Shown here: positions 1-7,231 of the stretch, in pieces
Layout: every line of letters begins with the position of its first letter
Numbering within the stretch: position 1 is the first letter of the stretch
From: Oscillospiraceae bacterium
GTDB taxonomy: Bacteria; Bacillota_A; Clostridia; Oscillospirales; Oscillospiraceae
DNA: 23,219 nt
Direction: 5' to 3'
NCBI GenBank assembly: GCA_017505505.1
Contig: JAFVPA010000009.1
Span: forward strand, 1 to 23,219
Made by a program: the position numbers and the translations under genes
Notes under the pieces: model-generated
What the model saw: the letters and a program-made list of their open reading frames with translations, nothing else
What the model was told of the DNA's origin: nothing
Databases searched by the model: none

Positions 1-630
1 CTGGGTATCATGTTTGTTTATATCATTTTGAACAATGTGCTGATTTTCCTGTTCAGCCCGGATCATGGCACCAGCATTTACGGAACGGAAACCGTGCTCT
101 TTAAGCTCTTCGGCCCTTATGTGGTCACGGCCGAGCAACTGTTTTACCATCTGAACGTAATTTTGAAGAATGCCTGCACCATTCCTATCGTTCTGCTGTT
201 TATCTGCACCACCAATCCTTCTGAGTTCGCGGCATCCCTGAACCGGATCGGTGTCAGTTATAAAATCAGCTATGCTGTGGCTTTGGCCCTGCGTTACATT
301 CCTGATATTCAAAGAGAATACCGGGATATTTCCCTGGCCCAGCAGGCAAGAGGCACGGAAATGAGCAAGAAGGCCAGCTTGGTAGACCGGCTGAAAGCAG
401 CCAGCTCCATTCTGATTCCGCTGATCCTTTCCTCCATGGAACGGATCGAAACTATCTCAAATGCCATGGAGCTTCGTGGTTTCGGTAAGGGTGCAAAGCG
501 TACCTGGTATTCCGGAAGAAAATTCTCTAAGATGGATATCATCAGTATTGTGATCTGTACCGCACTGATGCTCCTGTCTTTGCTGATCACCTTCCATAAC
601 GGCAGCCGGTACTTTAATCCCTTTATTTAA
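1..630 (+). CDS. ecfT: ECF transporter transmembrane (T) component, 5' end outside window
   Basis: This is the membrane T subunit of an energy-coupling factor transporter, which couples two EcfA ATPases to a substrate-binding S protein for vitamin or metal uptake. The reading frame is open from base 1, so the gene starts upstream; an internal ATG at base 10 is unlikely to be the start because family members are about 250-270 residues and only 209 are visible. Two coupling motifs of the family are present: Ala-Arg-Gly in QQARGTEMSKK (bases 346-354) and the second Arg-Gly in ELRGFGKG (bases 472-480). These sit in the cytoplasmic helices that contact the ATPases. A final hydrophobic helix and a short tail follow. 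The ATPase genes would be expected just upstream. The substrate cannot be told, since the S component is not in view. Confidence 0.93.
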   Translation: MGIMFVYIILNNVLIFLFSPDHGTSIYGTETVLFKLFGPYVVTAEQLFYHLNVILKNACTIPIVLLFICTTNPSEFAASLNRIGVSYKISYAVALALRYIPDIQREYRDISLAQQARGTEMSKKASLVDRLKAASSILIPLILSSMERIETISNAMELRGFGKGAKRTWYSGRKFSKMDIISIVICTALMLLSLLITFHNGSRYFNPFI

Positions 631-673
631 TCAAAAGGGCTATCAGCGGTTTTATGGAGGATTGCGAAGTGAA

Positions 674-715
674 TAAAGTGTACCCCATGTTGTCCTTGAC
701 ATGGGGTACACTTTA
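674..715. repeat. 16-17 bp perfect palindrome downstream of ecfT
   Basis: TAAAGTGTACCCCATG at 674-689 is repeated in inverted orientation at 700-715 around a loop of about 8-10 bases. It lies 43 bases after the ecfT stop and could end that transcript, but the following bases (AGAATTATTG) are not a clean T-tract. It could equally be the joined end of a lost mobile element. Confidence 0.75.
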
Positions 716-1019
716 GAATTATTGATACAATGGTTCCATACGGGGTTTTTATACGAGGTATATCGAAACCAATGTGTTTTCTCAACTTTTTGTCTATTCT
801 CTGACGGGTATTCTGCAAAGGAGAACGCTATTTCTGTTTCATGACTCTTTATCCGCAATAATCGTGGTAGGTGTATCCACTAATCGTTATTTTTTGGGTA
901 TCGTTATAACTAAGCTCTATAAGAACCCGAAACTCGCGCTAAAAGTTTCTTTATGAGTTCATACATCCCGAGTACAAATATTTCGGAACGATTTGATAGT
1001 TCCTAAAGTAGGGCTTTAC

Positions 1020-1246
1020 ACTGATCTGTGTGCGATTGGAGAAAGAATCAAAGCTACCCGAGAGAAAGCCGGGATGCCAGGAAAGACGTTGCTGCAGCCC
1101 TGGAAATGAGTCCTACATCAGCGTTATTGAACGCGGTGTTAGGCCCCCAGCTTGAAGCGCCCGTAAATATCACAATCAAGACAAATAGATGTATTTCCAG
1201 TCTGCGAATATGCCTGCGCAGACATTGGAGGCAGTTGCCCGGATGA
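1020..1246 (+). pseudogene. Frameshifted XRE-family helix-turn-helix regulator remnant
   Basis: Pieces of an XRE-type DNA-binding domain appear in order in three different frames. The first (from about 1023) reads DLCAIGERIKATREKAGM; the second (from 1082) reads KDVAAALEMSPT; the third (from 1114) reads YISVIERGVRPP. Joined, these give the usual XRE order: helix 1, turn, recognition helix, then the conserved I-E-x-G-x-R-x-P segment. Frame changes fall between about 1072 and 1082 and between about 1108 and 1114, and a stop follows soon after. No intact ORF longer than 72 codons survives. Its old target cannot be inferred. The frameshifts could in principle be sequencing errors, but the surrounding AT-rich, gene-free context favours real decay. 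Confidence 0.72.
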
Positions 1247-1355
1247 CTGTAATCTGATAAGCGTAAATCAGTGCTGTAATACAAACCAGCGGAGAAAGGC
1301 AAAGCGTTGAAAGGAAGTTTTGACAGGTCGGAAAGATACAGTAAAAATAACAAGT

Positions 1356-1391
1356 GCTGATTCCACTTGGTTGGGAGTCAGTATTTTTTTT
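1356..1391 (+). terminator. Intrinsic terminator upstream of the antiporter operon
   Basis: CTGATTCC (1357-1364) pairs with GGAGTCAG (1374-1381) with one G-U pair, and is followed by a run of eight T (1384-1391). It would insulate the antiporter promoter just downstream from transcripts coming through the decayed region. Confidence 0.6.
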
Positions 1392-1414
1392 GTGCATCTT
1401 TGCTTAAAAAATAC

Positions 1415-1442
1415 TTGAAATTTTAGATAAGAGTGCTAGAAT
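1415..1442 (+). promoter_or_regulatory. Sigma-A-type promoter of the antiporter operon
   Basis: TTGAAA (1415-1420) and TAGAAT (1437-1442) are 16 bases apart, and TG at 1434-1435 makes an extended -10 element. The -10 ends 47 bases before the mrpE start, and no other good promoter is seen before the nine-gene operon. Confidence 0.65.
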
Positions 1443-1489
1443 GTGTGTTGTATTTTTGAAATGACCCCAAATGGTATAGGAGGGAACGT

Positions 1490-1957
1490 ATGCTGCTGTT
1501 ATTCTTTATGGCGTGGATCATTTTCAATGGCAATTTTACCCTGGAAATCGTACTCTTTGGCGTGGTAATTGCCTTGGGAATGTTCTCCTTTATCTGCAAA
1601 TTTATGGATTATAGCATTCAAAAGGAATTGCGTTTTTACAAATTGATTCCAGCGTTTTTTCAGTATGTTTTCTTTCTGGTTAAGGAGATTGTACAGGCCA
1701 ATCTGAGTGTTTGCCGCATGATCCTGAGCCGGAAAGAAATCATGGAGCCGGTGATCGTTCATGTCCACACGAATCTGAAAACCGAAACCGCCAGAGTGAT
1801 TCTGGCCAATTCCATCACCCTGACACCCGGCACCATCACCGTGTCCCTGACGGGACAGGAACTGCTGGTGCACTGCCTGGATAAGTCCCTGTCAGAAGGG
1901 ATGGAGGATTCCGTGTTTGTGAAGCTGCTGCAAAAAATGGAAGGGGAGGACGCGTAA
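1490..1957 (+). CDS. mrpE: Na+/H+ antiporter subunit E (MnhE/MrpE, MbhA-like)
   Basis: First gene of the antiporter operon; 155 residues, usual for the family (about 155-165). The N-terminal 60 residues are two hydrophobic helices. The cytoplasmic C-terminal half carries the family signature around LANSITLTPGTITVSL, followed by LVHCLD. The start ATG has a strong AGGAGGG at 1478-1484. The stop codon is followed immediately by the mrpF start with no spacer, indicating translational coupling. In Mrp and Mbh complexes this small subunit lies in the sodium-translocation part of the membrane arm; its own residues are not catalytic. The family call is firm. Whether the ion is sodium is inferred from the family. 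Confidence 0.95.
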   Translation: MLLLFFMAWIIFNGNFTLEIVLFGVVIALGMFSFICKFMDYSIQKELRFYKLIPAFFQYVFFLVKEIVQANLSVCRMILSRKEIMEPVIVHVHTNLKTETARVILANSITLTPGTITVSLTGQELLVHCLDKSLSEGMEDSVFVKLLQKMEGEDA

Positions 1958-2290
1958 ATGGAATTGATACAGCAATTTGACGGACTGTTTTACGGCGTTC
2001 TGTCCGTTCTGGCCATTATGCTGGTGCTTTGCCTGATCCGCGCGGTGATCGGCCCCCGGATCGCGGACCGTCTGGTGGCGGTGAATATGATGGGCACCAT
2101 GGTCATGGTCAGCATCGCCATTCTGGCGGTGGTGAAAGATCAGGGCTATCTGGTGGACATCTGCCTGATCTATGCCCTGATCAGCTTCCTGGCTGTGGTG
2201 GTACTGACCCGGATCTATACGGGTGTCTACCGGGAAGCAAAGGACTATGAAAACAAAAAGAAGGGAGAGAAGACCAATGCAGATACTTGA
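1958..2290 (+). CDS. mrpF: Na+/H+ antiporter subunit F (MnhF/MrpF, MbhB-like)
   Basis: A 110-residue, three-helix membrane protein. The conserved loop GPRIADRLVAVNMMG lies between helices 1 and 2, and DICLIYALISFLAVVVLTR forms helix 3, as in MrpF/MbhB. The Asp before helix 3 is a conserved acidic membrane residue in the family. The C-terminal 20 residues are Lys-rich and probably cytoplasmic. The start abuts the mrpE stop and the stop overlaps the mrpG start by 14 bases, so it is translated as part of the block. It is a structural subunit of the sodium-linked part of the complex. Confidence 0.95.
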   Translation: MELIQQFDGLFYGVLSVLAIMLVLCLIRAVIGPRIADRLVAVNMMGTMVMVSIAILAVVKDQGYLVDICLIYALISFLAVVVLTRIYTGVYREAKDYENKKKGEKTNADT

Positions 2291-2627
2291 GTGGATCAGT
2301 TTTATTCTGGGTGTTGGCCTGCTGCTGATCGGTATGGGCATTTTTGTGATGCAGCTGTTCGGTGTATTCAAATTCCGGTATGTACTGAACCGGATGCACG
2401 CGGCGGCCATGGGGGATACTCTGGGCCTGGGCGTGTCCCTGACGGGGCTGATCTTATTGTCCGGGTGGAATTTCACCTCCCTCAAAATGGCTATGATCAT
2501 TGTGTTTCTCTGGCTGGCCTCTCCCGTGTCTTCCCATCTGATCTCCCGTCTGGAGGTCGTGACCAACGAGCATCTGGCGGAGCACTGCGGGCTGCCGGAG
2601 CATATAGAGGAGGATGAACTGTGCTGA
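2277..2627 (+). CDS. mrpG: Na+/H+ antiporter subunit G (MnhG/MrpG, MbhC-like)
   Basis: A 116-residue, three-helix membrane protein. The frame is open from an earlier ATG at 2223, but ATG 2277 is chosen: it has AAGGGAGA at 2261-2268 and gives the standard MrpG N-terminus (MQILEWISFILGVGLLLIG). The central signature RMHAAAMGDTLGLGVSL matches the family's R-x-H...T-x-G pattern. An acidic tail (EHIEEDEL) ends the protein. It overlaps mrpF upstream by 14 bases and the DUF4040 gene downstream by 7 bases. E, F and G in this order correspond to MbhA, B and C of the archaeal membrane-bound hydrogenase. Confidence 0.94.
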   Translation: MQILEWISFILGVGLLLIGMGIFVMQLFGVFKFRYVLNRMHAAAMGDTLGLGVSLTGLILLSGWNFTSLKMAMIIVFLWLASPVSSHLISRLEVVTNEHLAEHCGLPEHIEEDELC

Positions 2628-2878
2628 TTTTTGAATATATCCTGCTGGCTTTTCTGGTGGTCTGTGCCGTTTCCGTCAGCTTTTCCAGAAATCTGCTGAA
2701 CTCCATCCTGATCTTCATGTCCTATAGCCTGGTCATGTCCATCATCTGGATTCTGCTGGAATCTCCGGACCTGGCCATTACCGAAGCGGCTGTGGGTGCG
2801 GGTGTTACCAGCTTGCTGTTCTTTGTGACTCTGAAAAAGATCCATGCCATGAAGGAAGAAGGTGAAGCCGATGAGTAA
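2621..2878 (+). CDS. DUF4040 hydrogenase/antiporter subunit (MbhD-like, split MrpA C-terminal domain)
   Basis: An 85-residue membrane protein of about three helices. The GTG start at 2621 overlaps the mrpG stop and is preceded by AGAGGAGGA. The signature SPDLAITEAAVGAGVTSLL is the DUF4040 motif, in which the Asp and Glu are conserved membrane acidic residues. In classical Mrp operons this domain is fused to the C-terminus of the 800-residue MrpA; in archaeal Mbh/Mbs complexes it is a separate gene, MbhD. Here it is separate. It is immediately followed, with overlap, by a gene starting with an MbhE-like segment, so the Mbh gene order is kept. No gene symbol is assigned because naming differs between systems. 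Confidence 0.88.
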   Translation: MLIFEYILLAFLVVCAVSVSFSRNLLNSILIFMSYSLVMSIIWILLESPDLAITEAAVGAGVTSLLFFVTLKKIHAMKEEGEADE

Positions 2879-3842
2879 GCCTGTTCCTCAGGAAGAATAC
2901 AACAAAAAGCCTCTGACCCGGCTGATGCGGTGGATCGGCGGAGAGATCGATCCCTTCCTGGAAACCATGGAAACCCGGCAGCAGAACGAATATGTTCTCA
3001 ATGAGCGCCTGGTCCGCAAGCATCGCCGGGACCGGGATGCGGTGATCCGGCTGGTCTATGACCAGAAGCATAACCGGGTGTATAAGCATTTCCGCCGGTT
3101 CTATAAAACAGCCTCTGTGGTATGCTGTCTGGCTCTGATCGCTATGCTGCTGCTGGCAGTGTCCTATCTGCCTCCGGTGGGCAGTGCGGAAAATCCTGCC
3201 AGTAACGAAGTGGCGGCGAAATACATTGAAGACGGCCTGCAGGACACCGGCGCGGTGAACATCGTTACCGGTATGATCCTGGATTACCGTGCCTTCGATA
3301 CCTTCGGTGAATCCAATGTGCTGTTTATTGCCACCTGCACCGTGCTGATCCTTCTTCGAAGCGATAAGAAGAAAGGCAAAGAGCAGGAGGAAAACCAGCA
3401 GCGGCGGGAACAGCATTATGAACCCAAGGACGACAGCATTCTGCAGAAGATCACCTTCCTGCTGTTTCCCATCATTGTCATTTTCGGTATCTATGTGATC
3501 CTCAATGGCCACCTTTCTCCCGGCGGCGGTTTCTCCGGCGGTGCCATCATCGGTGCTGGCCTGATCCTGTATGCCAATGCCTTTGGCTTTGAAAAGCTGA
3601 ACCGGTTCTTCACAGAGAAGACCTACAAGTGGATCAGCTTTGTGTCCCTGGCCTTCTACTGTCTGGCCAAAAGCTATTCCTTCTTCACCGGTGCCAACCA
3701 CCTGGAAAGCGGCATTCCTCTGGGAGAAGCCGGTGCGATCCTCAGCTCCGGTCTGATCCTGCCTCTGAACATCTGTGTGGGCCTGGTGGTGGCCTGCACC
3801 ATGTATGCATTCTATACCCTGTTCCGGAAGGGAGGCTTCTGA
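2871..3842 (+). CDS. mrpB: MbhE-MrpB fusion subunit of the cation/proton antiporter
   Basis: 323 residues, more than twice a plain MrpB (about 140). Four parts can be seen. Residues 1-80 are a charged soluble N-terminus rich in Arg and Lys. A hydrophobic helix spans about 82-100. A segment at about 127-165 contains GAVNIVTGMILDYRAFDTFG, which is the MbhE/MrpA C-terminal motif, followed by a second helix. After a highly charged linker (about 164-187), a complete MnhB domain runs to the end, with NGHLSPGGGFSGGAI as its signature. Start choice: GTG 2862 is in frame, but ATG 2871 is better spaced from GGAAGAAGG. It overlaps the DUF4040 gene by 8 bases. The N-terminal 80 residues have no counterpart I recognise. 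Confidence 0.9.
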   Translation: MSKPVPQEEYNKKPLTRLMRWIGGEIDPFLETMETRQQNEYVLNERLVRKHRRDRDAVIRLVYDQKHNRVYKHFRRFYKTASVVCCLALIAMLLLAVSYLPPVGSAENPASNEVAAKYIEDGLQDTGAVNIVTGMILDYRAFDTFGESNVLFIATCTVLILLRSDKKKGKEQEENQQRREQHYEPKDDSILQKITFLLFPIIVIFGIYVILNGHLSPGGGFSGGAIIGAGLILYANAFGFEKLNRFFTEKTYKWISFVSLAFYCLAKSYSFFTGANHLESGIPLGEAGAILSSGLILPLNICVGLVVACTMYAFYTLFRKGGF

Positions 3843-3844
3843 GT

Positions 3845-4219
3845 ATGGGTGCCAATTTTTTAGCCAATATCGGAGAAGCCGTGGCCATGGTTCTCTTCGG
3901 AATCGGCTTTGCTAACCTTCTGTTTCAGAAAAATCTGATCAAGAAGATCATCGGCTTTAATATTATGGATACTGCCATTTACCTGTTCCTGGCGGAAAAA
4001 GGCTATATCGCCGGGCGGATGCCGCCCATTGTGGTAAACGGAATTCAGGAGGTGGAGGCTTACATCAACCCCATTCCCAGCGGCCTGGTGCTGACGGGCA
4101 TCGTGGTCTCTGTTTCGGTCAGTGCGTTGATGCTGTCTCTTACCATCCGTCTGTATCAGCGGTATCATACGCTGGACCTGGATGAGATTTCGGCCCGGCT
4201 TCGGAAGGAGGGACTGTAA
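3845..4219 (+). CDS. mrpC: Na+/H+ antiporter subunit C (MnhC/MrpC, NuoK-like, MbhG-like)
   Basis: 124 residues with three membrane helices, homologous to NuoK of complex I. The longer open frame from 3629 runs through the end of mrpB; the real start is ATG 3845, two bases after the mrpB stop, using GGAGG within the end of mrpB. The segment KKIIGFNIMDTAIYLFL holds the conserved N-x-M-x-x-A region of helix 2, and PIPSGLVLTGIVVSVSVSAL leads into helix 3 (typical P-x-P-x-A/G-L-V-L-T-x-I-V). The stop shares a base with the next start (TAATG), showing coupling to the mrpD-like gene. Confidence 0.94.
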   Translation: MGANFLANIGEAVAMVLFGIGFANLLFQKNLIKKIIGFNIMDTAIYLFLAEKGYIAGRMPPIVVNGIQEVEAYINPIPSGLVLTGIVVSVSVSALMLSLTIRLYQRYHTLDLDEISARLRKEGL

Positions 4220-5733
4220 TGGAATTGGTACAAAACGTCCCGTTCTTCTCCATTATGCTCTCCATGTTCTCCGGTACGATTTCCTCTGTCCTGCCAAGAA
4301 AACAGGCCCGCTGGCTGAATACTGCCATGGTAACCGTGGTGGCTGCCATGTCCGGCTGGCTGCTGCTATATCTGACAGAGTCCGGAATTGGAAGCTATAC
4401 TTATATGATGGGCCATTTTCCCGCCCCCTGGGGTAATGAGCTTCGGGTGGGTGTGCTGGAAGCGGGCATGGCCCTGTTCTTCTGCATCATCATGCTGCTG
4501 TCCCTTTTGGGCGGCCGGAAGAAGCTGGATGGAGAAGTGGAACCCAGCAAGCACAATATCTACTATATCCTGTGCAATCTGCTCCTCAGCTCCCTGCTGG
4601 CCCTGGTCTATACCAATGACCTGTTTACCGCCTATGTCTTCGTGGAGATCAATACCATTGCCGCCTGCGGCCTCATTATGATCCGCCAGAATGGCCGCTG
4701 CATCGAAGCGGCGGTGCGGTACATGATCATGAGCCTTCTTGGCTCCGGACTGCTTCTGCTGGGTATTTGCATGCTCTACGACCTGACGGGACATCTGCTG
4801 ATGGAGAACATCCGCCAGCAGATCATGGTCATTATGGAAGCCGGAACTTACCGGGTCCCCATGCTGATCACCATCGGTATTATTACGGTGGGTCTTGCCA
4901 TTAAGAGCGCCCTGTTTCCTTTCCATTCCTGGGTGCCGGATGCCTATGGCTATTCCACCGTTTCCTCTGGTGCCATTCTGTCCAGTCTGGTGTCCAAGGG
5001 CTACATCTTCCTGCTGTTCAAGATCTTCTACCGGGTCATCGGTTTTGAGCACATTGCGGACAGTCATATTTTGAATTTGCTGTTTCTGTTCGGCCTGTGC
5101 GGTATGATTTTCGGCTCCATCAGTGCCATCTGGGAGAAGGACATCCGCCGGATGATCGCATTTTCCTCTGTGGCCCAGATCGGCTATATTTACATGGGCC
5201 TGGGTCTGGGAACGGAGGCCGGTGTTATCGCAGGCATCTTCCATATGCTGGCCCATGGCGCGACCAAGTCGCTGCTGTTCGTTTCTGCCATCGGCCTGAC
5301 GGATGTCTCCGGCGGCAGCCGCAGCTTCTTTGAAATCACCGGCGCGGCTTACCGCAATAAGGCGGCCGGTGCAGGATTCCTCGTGGCCTCGCTGTCCATG
5401 GTAGGTATTCCCATATTCTCCGGCTTTGTCAGCAAGCTGCTGTTTGCGGAGGCTGCGGTGTTGGTGCCCAACTGGAAGCTGCTGCCGACCCTGATCGTGC
5501 TGGCAGTCAGTACTATTCTGAATGCCATATACTTCCTGAAGACCGTTATCCGGATCTATACCCCGGTATCTCCGGCAGCGGTTCAGGAAAAGGGCTATTT
5601 CTGCCTGCGGCTGCCTGAGCAGAAGCTGTACTGCGTGACTATTCTGCTGTTTGTTCTGGTGAATCTGATCCTGGGCATGAATTCCCAGCCGATCCTGTCC
5701 CTGATCCAACAGGGGCTGCGCAATTTTGCGTGA
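4219..5733 (+). CDS. mrpD: Proton-conducting antiporter subunit, MrpD/MbhH-like
   Basis: 504 residues and about 14 membrane helices of the NuoL/M/N antiporter fold. Key charged residues of the proton path are all visible: Glu143 in FVEINTIAACG (helix 5), Lys229 in AIKSALFPFHSWVPDA (helix 7), the helix 8 Lys in SLVSKGYI, the His/Lys pair in HMLAHGATKSLLF, and Lys406 in GFVSKLLF (helix 12). The position after mrpC is that of mrpD or mbhH. It starts on the last base of mrpC. It ends 21 bases before the next gene. It is the first of four paralogous antiporter subunits in a row, and the most different of the four in length of the N-terminal region and loop sequences. Confidence 0.9.
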   Translation: MELVQNVPFFSIMLSMFSGTISSVLPRKQARWLNTAMVTVVAAMSGWLLLYLTESGIGSYTYMMGHFPAPWGNELRVGVLEAGMALFFCIIMLLSLLGGRKKLDGEVEPSKHNIYYILCNLLLSSLLALVYTNDLFTAYVFVEINTIAACGLIMIRQNGRCIEAAVRYMIMSLLGSGLLLLGICMLYDLTGHLLMENIRQQIMVIMEAGTYRVPMLITIGIITVGLAIKSALFPFHSWVPDAYGYSTVSSGAILSSLVSKGYIFLLFKIFYRVIGFEHIADSHILNLLFLFGLCGMIFGSISAIWEKDIRRMIAFSSVAQIGYIYMGLGLGTEAGVIAGIFHMLAHGATKSLLFVSAIGLTDVSGGSRSFFEITGAAYRNKAAGAGFLVASLSMVGIPIFSGFVSKLLFAEAAVLVPNWKLLPTLIVLAVSTILNAIYFLKTVIRIYTPVSPAAVQEKGYFCLRLPEQKLYCVTILLFVLVNLILGMNSQPILSLIQQGLRNFA

Positions 5734-5754
5734 TACGGAAAGAGAGGTATTGTG

Positions 5755-7218
5755 ATGTTGATTTCATCGATTCTCGTCCCTGTACTGCTGGGTCTTGGAA
5801 TCTTGGCAGTACGGGAGTTTCAAAGCAGAAAGCTGCTGCTTTGTGTCACCGGGGCCGGTCTGGTGGCCGGTGCCCTGCTTGGCCTGGGTGTGGTGTTTGG
5901 CCCGGAAGCAGAGCTTTCTCTGTTCTCCTTCGGAAAAAATCTGGAGCTTGCCTTCCATGTGGATGCCCTGGGGCGGTTGTTTGCCCTGGTGGTGGATGTG
6001 GTGTGGCTGATCTCCGGCTTCTATGCCTTTGAATACATGAAGCATGAGCAGGAGGAAAAGCGGTTCTTTGGCTTCTATGTGATGGTGTTCGGCATTCTCC
6101 ATGCCCTGACCTTCTCCGGAAATATGGTGACCTTCTATCTGTTCTACGAGCTGATGACCCTGCTTTCCGTGCCCCTGATCCTCCATAACCGTTCCAAGGA
6201 TGCCATCAAGGGTGGTCTGAAGTACCTGTTTTACTCCCTTTTCGGTGCGTACATGGTGCTGTTCGGCCTGTTCTTCCTGAACCGGTTTGCTGCCAGCCTG
6301 GACTTCCTGCCCGGCGGTACCCTGGACATGGCTGCCGTTGCGGGGAATGAAGGGCTGATGCTGGTGGTGGCCTTCTCCATGATCATTGGCTTCAGTGTCA
6401 AGGCCGGTATGTTCCCTCTCCACGCCTGGCTGCCTACGGCCCACCCGGTGGCTCCCGCCCCGGCCAGTGCCGTCATGTCCGGTATTATTGTCAAAATGGG
6501 TGTACTGGGCATGATCCGTGTGGTGTACTATCTGGTAGGTCCGGACTTTATCCGGGGCACCTGGGTCCAGACGGCCTGGATGAGCCTGGCACTGGTGACG
6601 GTGTTCATGGGTTCCATGCTTGCCTACCGGGAGAAGATCATGAAGAAGCGCCTGGCCTACTCTACGGTCAGCCAGGCCTCCTACATTCTCTTCGGCCTGT
6701 CTCTGCTGCAGCCGGCGGCTATGACCGGTGCGCTGCTCCACGTTGTGTTCCATGCGGTGATCAAGTCCTGCCTGTTCCTCAGCGCGGGTGCCATCATCTA
6801 CAAGACCCACAAGACCAATGTGGAAGATCTGCGGGGCATCGGCAAGGAAATGCCGGTGGCCATCTGGTGCTATACCTTCGCCTCCGCTGCCCTCATCGGC
6901 ATCCCTCCCGCCAGCGGCTTCATCAGCAAGTGGTACCTAGCCACCGGTGCCCTGTCTTCCGGTATTGAGACCTTCTCCTGGCTGGGCCCTGTGGTGCTGC
7001 TGGTCAGTGCTTTGCTGACGGCAGGCTACCTGCTGCCCATTACCGTGAACGGCTTCCTGCCCGGTGCGGACTATGATTATGCGGCTCTGGAGAAGAAGGA
7101 ACCCAACATGACCATGCTGCTGCCCCTGCTGATTCTGGCGGCTCTGGCGGTGCTGCTGGGTATCTTCCCCAACCCTCTGACGGCCTACCTCGCCCAGATT
7201 ACGGGCGCAGTACTGTAA
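5755..7218 (+). CDS. Second NuoL/M-like antiporter subunit of the operon
   Basis: 487 residues, about 14 helices. ATG 5755 is preferred over GTG 5752 because AGAGAGG (5741-5747) is then 7 bases upstream. Proton-path residues: Glu132 in FYELMTLLSVPL, Lys216 in SVKAGMFPLHAWLP, Lys247 in IIVKMGVLGM, the HVVFHAVIKSCLFL segment, and Lys392 in FISKWYL. The loop HPVAPAPASAVMSG is the form found in NuoM/HyfB/Mbh-type subunits. The same loop recurs in the gene at 8715, so those two look like the closest pair. Members of this fold each carry a proton half-channel pair. It is often annotated simply as a proton-conducting transporter or NADH dehydrogenase subunit; there is no NADH module here. Confidence 0.88.
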   Translation: MLISSILVPVLLGLGILAVREFQSRKLLLCVTGAGLVAGALLGLGVVFGPEAELSLFSFGKNLELAFHVDALGRLFALVVDVVWLISGFYAFEYMKHEQEEKRFFGFYVMVFGILHALTFSGNMVTFYLFYELMTLLSVPLILHNRSKDAIKGGLKYLFYSLFGAYMVLFGLFFLNRFAASLDFLPGGTLDMAAVAGNEGLMLVVAFSMIIGFSVKAGMFPLHAWLPTAHPVAPAPASAVMSGIIVKMGVLGMIRVVYYLVGPDFIRGTWVQTAWMSLALVTVFMGSMLAYREKIMKKRLAYSTVSQASYILFGLSLLQPAAMTGALLHVVFHAVIKSCLFLSAGAIIYKTHKTNVEDLRGIGKEMPVAIWCYTFASAALIGIPPASGFISKWYLATGALSSGIETFSWLGPVVLLVSALLTAGYLLPITVNGFLPGADYDYAALEKKEPNMTMLLPLLILAALAVLLGIFPNPLTAYLAQITGAVL

Positions 7219-7231
7219 GCGGAGGCCGTCT

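Larger units (their letters stand above)
631..1489. other. AT-richer intergenic gap with remnants, no intact gene
   Basis: The gap between ecfT and the antiporter operon is about 860 bases and visibly richer in A and T than either side. It holds a perfect palindrome (674-715), a decayed XRE regulator (about 1020-1246), a terminator-like hairpin (1356-1391) and the operon promoter (1415-1442), listed separately. Between about 720 and 1010 I read all frames and recognised nothing; the frames open there (for example 774-956 plus and 652-858 minus) have no ribosome binding site of note and no family resemblance. The composition and broken gene suggest a degraded insertion. Confidence 0.6.

Noticed and set aside
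774..956. Open frame in the ecfT-mrpE gap
   Set aside because: No ribosome binding site, no family resemblance, AT-rich decayed surroundings.
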